The notes under the pieces were generated by a model. It did not search any database, was not told the origin of the DNA, and saw nothing but the letters and a program-made list of their open reading frames with translations. This document shows, piece after piece, positions 7,486-10,818 of a stretch of DNA of 10,818 nt. Both the position numbers and the translations under genes were made by a program. Location: the NCBI GenBank assembly GCA_030631455.1, contig DAOVLC010000015.1, positions 1 through 10,818 on the forward strand, in the 5' to 3' direction. Positions within the stretch are counted from its first letter, which is position 1; the number at the start of each line of letters is the position of its first letter. The DNA is from Candidatus Zixiibacteriota bacterium (lineage in GTDB: Bacteria > Zixibacteria > MSB-5A5 > JAABVY01 > JAHJOQ01).

Positions 7486-7851
7486 ATGGCAGAAAACATG
7501 AACACAGTGATCGGGAAGGATTCCACCTTCACGGGCAAAGTGGAAGTGACCACTTCGCTGAGAGTTGACGGCAACGTCAAGGGAGAGATAATCTCGCACG
7601 AAACCGTTGTGATCGGACCAACGGGTAGGGTTGAGGGCGATGTGACAGCGAAAAACAGCGTAATTGCCGGGCAAGTCATTGGCAATGTGACTGCACAGGA
7701 GAAGGTGGAACTGCAGGCGAAGGCATTGCTCCAGGGTGATCTCAAGACAAAAGGCCTCGTGATAGAGCAAGGTGCGATCTTCCAGGGTGCCTGCAGGATG
7801 AAAGAAGGGGAGGCTGTTCCGAAGAAAGAGACAGTTGAGGCTGAAACTTGA
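7486..7851 (+). CDS. Bactofilin cytoskeletal polymer protein
   Basis: Bactofilins self-assemble without nucleotide into filaments that scaffold peptidoglycan enzymes or polar complexes. The 121 residues are the typical short size. A brief N-terminal tail (MAENMNTVIGKDSTFTGKVE) leads into repeating beta-helix rungs with regularly spaced Gly and Val (VDGNVKGEI, VVIGPTGRVEGDVTAKNSVIAGQVIGNVTAQEKVELQAKALLQGDLKTKGLVIEQGAIFQGACRM). The tail is short and charged. GGTGGAG lies just ahead of the ATG, a good ribosome binding site. It is 2 nt downstream of the M23 gene, and probably the last gene of the parAB transcript. In Myxococcus, bactofilins position the ParABS machinery, and in Helicobacter and Caulobacter they position wall enzymes. 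This neighbourhood is compatible with either role. The protein itself does not show which. Confidence 0.93.
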   Translation: MAENMNTVIGKDSTFTGKVEVTTSLRVDGNVKGEIISHETVVIGPTGRVEGDVTAKNSVIAGQVIGNVTAQEKVELQAKALLQGDLKTKGLVIEQGAIFQGACRMKEGEAVPKKETVEAET

Positions 7852-7860
7852 TGTGGATAA
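7852..7860 (-). promoter_or_regulatory. DnaA box 1 (perfect)
   Basis: TGTGGATAA on the + strand is the exact reverse complement of the strong DnaA box TTATCCACA. It begins immediately after the bactofilin stop codon. It is 21 bp (two helical turns) from box 2, so both would face the same side of the DNA. Confidence 0.7.
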
Positions 7861-7872
7861 GCACCTACGATT

Positions 7873-7881
7873 TGTGGAAAA
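7873..7881 (-). promoter_or_regulatory. DnaA box 2 (consensus variant)
   Basis: TGTGGAAAA on the + strand reads TTTTCCACA on the other strand, which fits the DnaA consensus TTWTNCACA. It has the same orientation as box 1, offset by 21 bp. Confidence 0.6.
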
Positions 7882-7941
7882 CCTCGCAATATGTTGTACA
7901 AGAGTGCCTTACGGCATAGGCTTAAGAAACTAATTTAAGAC

Positions 7942-7950
7942 TTATCCACA
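7942..7950 (+). promoter_or_regulatory. DnaA box 3 (perfect)
   Basis: TTATCCACA is an exact strong DnaA box, opposite in orientation to boxes 1 and 2. It borders the AT-rich stretch. It also lies about 20 bp upstream of an extended -10-like TGCTATAGG (7967-7975) that could serve the gene at 8023, so DnaA bound here could affect that transcription. The promoter part is weak. Confidence 0.7.
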
Positions 7951-8022
7951 ACTTGATGAGACTTTTTGCTATAGGACAAGTACCGGCTACCGATAAAGCC
8001 TCCATAGAAAAAAGCGTATCGA

Positions 8023-8688
8023 ATGACGTATAAACTGAGTATACTGGCGACTGTGTTCTTTGTGGCGGGAATGGCTGTTGTACTGTGGCTGTTTTTCCGT
8101 ATCATTCGAAGGCTTCGTCAACAAAGTACACTGATTAGACTCTCCCGGAAACGCATGCCAGTTGTGAAAGCACTCGTGCTAGTGGCAGGTATCGGGTCTA
8201 TTGTCATAGCGCAGCTTCTATTCTGGATTAGCGCCAATCTGAAAGCCTACACTCCTTTAGATCCATCCAAGCCTATTGCTGCAATCAGTTTCAGCCAGCC
8301 TGAAGAAAGCGATCCGATAATGAGTCTTGCCACAAGAAAATCGGATTCGGAGCAGATGATTTCGACTGACATAAGCATGAGATCTGAGGTAGTAGTTCTT
8401 GAGGTTGAGATTCTCCGTTTTCCGAAGTCGTTCAGCGTGCTGGACATAAAGGATTCGTATCGCATTTCGTCGATTAAGTTCATTGATGCGCTGAGCGATT
8501 CCCAGAGTGATTTAGCAGAGAGGAGGATTCAGCAGGATGTCGAACCGCTTTGGAGCTTCTTCGACAGACTGAGCGCTGTTCTCCCAGCTATCAAGGCGGC
8601 GAAAATCACGTCTGATCCGCTACAGTTTAAAGACGCAGGGGAGCTTGAAGTCTATATAGCTGCGTCACAGATTGTTTTGGTAGACTAA
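8023..8688 (+). CDS. Conserved-type two-helix membrane protein of unknown function
   Basis: I do not recognise a named function. The 221 residues show two hydrophobic segments, at about 5-25 and 48-70. The loop between them is strongly basic (R26, R29, R30, R32, R39, R42, K43, R44, K49). By the positive-inside rule this places the loop in the cytoplasm and the C-terminal ~150 residues in the periplasm. The periplasmic part has alternating beta-like strands (SEVVVLEVEILRFP, YRISSIKFI, LEVYIAASQIVLV). The layout loosely recalls two-helix membrane proteins of FCB and gammaproteobacteria often loosely labelled multidrug transporter, which share a Phe/Tyr-rich post-helix stretch and a W-P-like strand pair. 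This comparison is from memory and weak. No enzymatic motif is seen. The start at 8023 lacks a clear ribosome binding site. It follows the DnaA-box gap and is probably its own transcription unit. Confidence 0.75.
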   Translation: MTYKLSILATVFFVAGMAVVLWLFFRIIRRLRQQSTLIRLSRKRMPVVKALVLVAGIGSIVIAQLLFWISANLKAYTPLDPSKPIAAISFSQPEESDPIMSLATRKSDSEQMISTDISMRSEVVVLEVEILRFPKSFSVLDIKDSYRISSIKFIDALSDSQSDLAERRIQQDVEPLWSFFDRLSAVLPAIKAAKITSDPLQFKDAGELEVYIAASQIVLVD

Positions 8689-8739
8689 TCCGGCCTACTC
8701 GCGGGCCTCCACTTTCCTCAATTGTCAACTTTTTGAGCG

Positions 8740-8763
8740 CCATACCGATAGAACGAAGTATGG
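8740..8763. repeat. Small inverted repeat upstream of the HEAT-repeat gene
   Basis: Perfect 6-bp arms CCATAC (8740-8745) and GTATGG (8758-8763) flank a 12-nt loop, ending 22 nt before the ATG at 8786. No T-run follows, so it is not a standard terminator. It could be an operator or a leader hairpin, or chance. The rest of the 97-nt gap (8689-8785) holds a TTGTCA -35-like hexamer at 8722 with no convincing -10. Confidence 0.3.
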
Positions 8764-8785
8764 GGATTCCCTTAGGCGATCGATC

Positions 8786-10555
8786 ATGTTAGGCAAAGTG
8801 ACCGAAACAGAGCTGTCTGAGTCGAGAAGACTTCATACGGCCAAGGTCGCCGAGTTTCTTTCTGCTATCACTCGCGCACTAAAGGCGTCGGTGCTATACC
8901 CACCGGAGGGTAGTATTCCACAGGAGTTTAAGCGTACTTGTCGGGAACGGCTCGAAGGTGCACTTGCCGAGCTGGAGATTATTGATCTGCAGATCAATCA
9001 CAAGGAAATAGTCTTCGAGGGTGAGGAAGTCTCCGGCTCTGTAAGTGGGGAGGTGAACCTCGCGGAATTGCTCCACCGAGACGGCATTCGCATGTTAAGA
9101 CTCCGCGAAGGAATTACGGGGGACGAGTTCGAGCGGTTCTTCGCAGTTTTTCGCGCCGTTTTCGCCGATAGAAACGGTTATCAAGATATTGTGAATCTTC
9201 TCTGGGAAGGTGACTTTGACAGTATTGAATATGAGGCGGTCGATGAACTCACCGTTGCTGAGGTTGAGCTTGGTGCACAGGATGCGTTCGAGATTCCTGA
9301 TGCAGTCTACAGCGAAGCCATTCTTGCGGAAAAGTCGATTTATGACGAGACCTCTGCTGAAGAATCTACGGATGGAGGTTTACTCGAGCACGCATCACTT
9401 GCTTCTGGTACGGGAATACTCCTTGCCGAAGGCATATTAGAGAACATACAGCGCTTCTCCCACGAAGAAAGCGCGGAAATAGCTGCTCTTATTGCCAGGG
9501 ATCAGGAGATCACCGTTGAGTTTTCTGCGATCGACACACTTTTTGACATCGCAGTTGCCGAGCGCGAGAATGCCGGTTTTCTCGAAACGTGTGATACGCT
9601 TGACAGCATGTTCAACCGGCTTCTAACCGCCGAGAACTTTCCGCTGATGGTGTATATGCTTCGCAAGTTCAAGGAGACATCCGCGTCATTGCTCGAAGCC
9701 TCGCGCCAGCGTTCCGAACGTTTTCGAAAAAGCTTTCACCGTTGCGGTGATAGAATCAGAATATCGAGATTGACAGAGATTCTGAACCGCTCGGAGAGTG
9801 AGGACATGGACTCGATCAGATCCTATCTCGAGGAACTTGACTGGAGCGCAGTCTCGCAATTGTTATGGATGCTCGGCGAGTTGAAGTACTTTCCATCCCG
9901 GAAGATTGTCTGCGATTTACTGAAGGCGAAAGGACGAAAGAAACCGGAGATAATCGCGGGGGCGATCTATGACACGCGCTGGTATGTCGTGCGGAATACG
10001 GCGATTGTGCTGGGAGAAATCGGTACAGACAAGTGTATTCAGCCGCTCAAGAAGGCGTCTGAACACGAAGATGAGAGGGTTAGGTGGGAGGCTGTGTCGG
10101 CACTTTGCAGGATCGATACGGATGCGTCGCGCGGCACTCTTGCGGGAAGGCTGAACGATGACTCCGAGCGCGTTCGTCTTCTGGTCATTAGACACCTGAG
10201 CGAGAAGGCATACGAGCCAGCGTATGAAGCAATCGAGACCATAGTGAACTGCCGAGAGTTCGAAATGCTCCCTCCTCCCGAACAAAAGGAGCTTCTCAAG
10301 GCACTCGCCTCGACAGGCGGCGATAAATCATTTGAATATCTAAAAAAGCTGGCGACAAGAAGAAATCTTTTCAGGAGCGAGACGACAAAGCGACTCAAGG
10401 AGATGGCCGTGAATACTCTGTCGCGGCTGGAGGGTGAGCAGGTAGATCGCCTTTTCGATAACTGGATGAGTAAACGCAGAGGTGATCTCCGTATATGGGC
10501 CAGCAGGGCATTGACGAGACGTCAACGAACCCGAAACAGCGGGACAACAATCTGA
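8786..10555 (+). CDS. HEAT-repeat protein with N-terminal helical/beta sensor-like domain
   Basis: The 589 residues have no signal peptide or membrane segment, so the protein is probably cytoplasmic. Residues about 10-145 form a domain (FLSAITRALKASVLYPPEGSIPQEF ... IIDLQINHKEIVFEGEEV ... LAELLHRDGIRMLRLREGITGDEFERFFAVF) like the N-terminal module seen before HEAT or HD-GYP domains in some deltaproteobacterial and FCB proteins. Residues about 147-195 are an acidic linker, and about 205-365 are mainly helical. HEAT repeats are clearest at about 380-475: DTRWYVVRNTAIVLGEIG, DERVRWEAVSALCRID and SERVRLLVIRHLSE each show the Asp/Glu-Arg-Val-Arg pattern and a regular spacing near 30 residues. A further helical part continues to the end. 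HEAT arrays bind proteins, so a scaffold or signalling role is inferred. No catalytic motif is visible. The gene overlaps the next by 1 nt, implying coupling. Confidence 0.85.
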   Translation: MLGKVTETELSESRRLHTAKVAEFLSAITRALKASVLYPPEGSIPQEFKRTCRERLEGALAELEIIDLQINHKEIVFEGEEVSGSVSGEVNLAELLHRDGIRMLRLREGITGDEFERFFAVFRAVFADRNGYQDIVNLLWEGDFDSIEYEAVDELTVAEVELGAQDAFEIPDAVYSEAILAEKSIYDETSAEESTDGGLLEHASLASGTGILLAEGILENIQRFSHEESAEIAALIARDQEITVEFSAIDTLFDIAVAERENAGFLETCDTLDSMFNRLLTAENFPLMVYMLRKFKETSASLLEASRQRSERFRKSFHRCGDRIRISRLTEILNRSESEDMDSIRSYLEELDWSAVSQLLWMLGELKYFPSRKIVCDLLKAKGRKKPEIIAGAIYDTRWYVVRNTAIVLGEIGTDKCIQPLKKASEHEDERVRWEAVSALCRIDTDASRGTLAGRLNDDSERVRLLVIRHLSEKAYEPAYEAIETIVNCREFEMLPPPEQKELLKALASTGGDKSFEYLKKLATRRNLFRSETTKRLKEMAVNTLSRLEGEQVDRLFDNWMSKRRGDLRIWASRALTRRQRTRNSGTTI

Positions 10556-10818
10556 TGACGAGTACTACGAGAGCAGCAAGAACGCGAGCAGCGGATGCAA
10601 ACGGGCCGGATCGCCAGGAATGGCAGAGCCTGGGACGTGAGCTGATCTCTCAACTGTATGTCATGTTGAGGACGTGCCGGATTTACAGCCCGGACAACGA
10701 GAACTATGAGCGACAACTCGATAAATTCCACCACATACTTGCAAAGGCGTTTGAAGCTACAGATTGTGTCTCTCTGACGACTGTAGATGGGTATCTGTTC
10801 TTCAATGAAGAGAGACTC
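10555..10818 (+). CDS. Start of a second protein with a similar N-terminal domain (3'-truncated by the window edge)
   Basis: An ATG at 10555 overlaps the stop of the HEAT-repeat gene (TGATG), and the frame stays open for 88 codons to the right edge. After a short Thr/Ala/Arg-rich leader (MTSTTRAARTRAADANG), the sequence LGRELISQLYVMLRTCRIYSPDNENYERQLDKFHHILAKAF ... VSLTTVDGYLFFNEERL resembles the N-terminal module of certain HD-GYP or HD-type signalling proteins and HEAT proteins (a long helix, then Y-x-P-x-N, another helix, and a beta hairpin ending in FFNEERL). It has the same overall plan as residues 10-80 of the preceding protein. The C-terminal output domain lies outside the window, so the function cannot be named. 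The overlap argues strongly that it is a real gene. Confidence 0.75.
   Translation, partial: MTSTTRAARTRAADANGPDRQEWQSLGRELISQLYVMLRTCRIYSPDNENYERQLDKFHHILAKAFEATDCVSLTTVDGYLFFNEERL

Larger units (their letters stand above)
7852..8022. other. Intergenic region with DnaA-box cluster: candidate oriC or DnaA-regulated site
   Basis: This 171-nt gap has no credible ORF. It contains three DnaA-box sequences in 99 bp: two inward-facing pairs are formed by boxes 1 and 2 on one strand and box 3 on the other. An AT-rich stretch (7922-7945) lies next to box 3, with 5-bp inverted arms CTTAA (7921-7925) and TTAAG (7935-7939). The location next to parABS fits an origin. Against this, canonical oriC usually lies by dnaA or rpmH, upstream of yidC in this gene order, and all flanking genes point the same way instead of diverging. 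A regulatory or DnaA-titrating site is the alternative. Confidence 0.5.

Noticed and set aside
7341..7901. 186-codon minus-strand ORF antisense to the M23 and bactofilin genes
   Set aside because: Both + strand genes are well-supported families with tight operon spacing. The antisense product is low-complexity Ser/Pro/Thr-rich, a typical shadow.
7906..7921. GCCT...AGGC hairpin after bactofilin as a terminator
   Set aside because: The stem is only 4 bp, with no extension and no T-run, so it does not support a rho-independent terminator.
1..10818. Mobile elements, CRISPR arrays, tRNA or rRNA genes
   Set aside because: No transposase, repeat-spacer pattern, tRNA-like cloverleaf or rRNA sequence was recognised by eye, and the gene order is core-chromosomal.

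Overview
The window is a stretch of bacterial chromosome from the neighbourhood of the replication origin. The gene order yidC - mnmE - mnmG - rsmG - parA - parB is the classic origin-proximal block, and it carries two perfect copies of the ParB-binding site parS (TGTTTCACGTGAAACA). All genes are on the + strand and tightly packed. YidC keeps the end of a periplasmic domain ahead of its membrane core, which suggests a diderm (Gram-negative type) bacterium. Base composition is roughly balanced and several genes lack a clear Shine-Dalgarno sequence. My best guess is an uncultured member of the FCB superphylum (Zixibacteria-like) or a deltaproteobacterial relative. This rests on general protein flavour only and is low confidence.

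Positions 1-4952 hold membrane insertion and RNA modification. The 3' part of yidC (Sec-independent and Sec-assisted insertase) overlaps mnmE by 32 nt. mnmE and mnmG encode the two partners that modify the wobble uridine of tRNA. rsmG encodes a divergent 16S rRNA G527 methyltransferase homologue. One parS lies between mnmE and mnmG, and a second lies inside codons 2-7 of rsmG.

Positions 4953-7851 hold chromosome segregation and cell shape. A well-formed promoter precedes parA, with a degenerate parS half-site in its spacer. Four genes then follow almost without gaps: parA, parB, a membrane-anchored LytM/M23 endopeptidase and a bactofilin. The arrangement suggests co-expression of origin segregation with a bactofilin scaffold and its peptidoglycan hydrolase.

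Positions 7852-8022 are a non-coding gap with three DnaA-box sequences (two perfect TTATCCACA, one TTTTCCACA) around a short AT-rich stretch. This is a candidate oriC or a DnaA-controlled site.

Positions 8023-10818 hold poorly characterised genes: a two-helix membrane protein with a periplasmic C-terminal domain, a 589-residue HEAT-repeat protein, and the start of a further gene overlapping it by 1 nt. The N-terminal domains of the last two look alike, suggesting a tandem pair. This right-hand part is the least understood. The most interesting features are the parS and DnaA sites and the parAB-M23-bactofilin operon.
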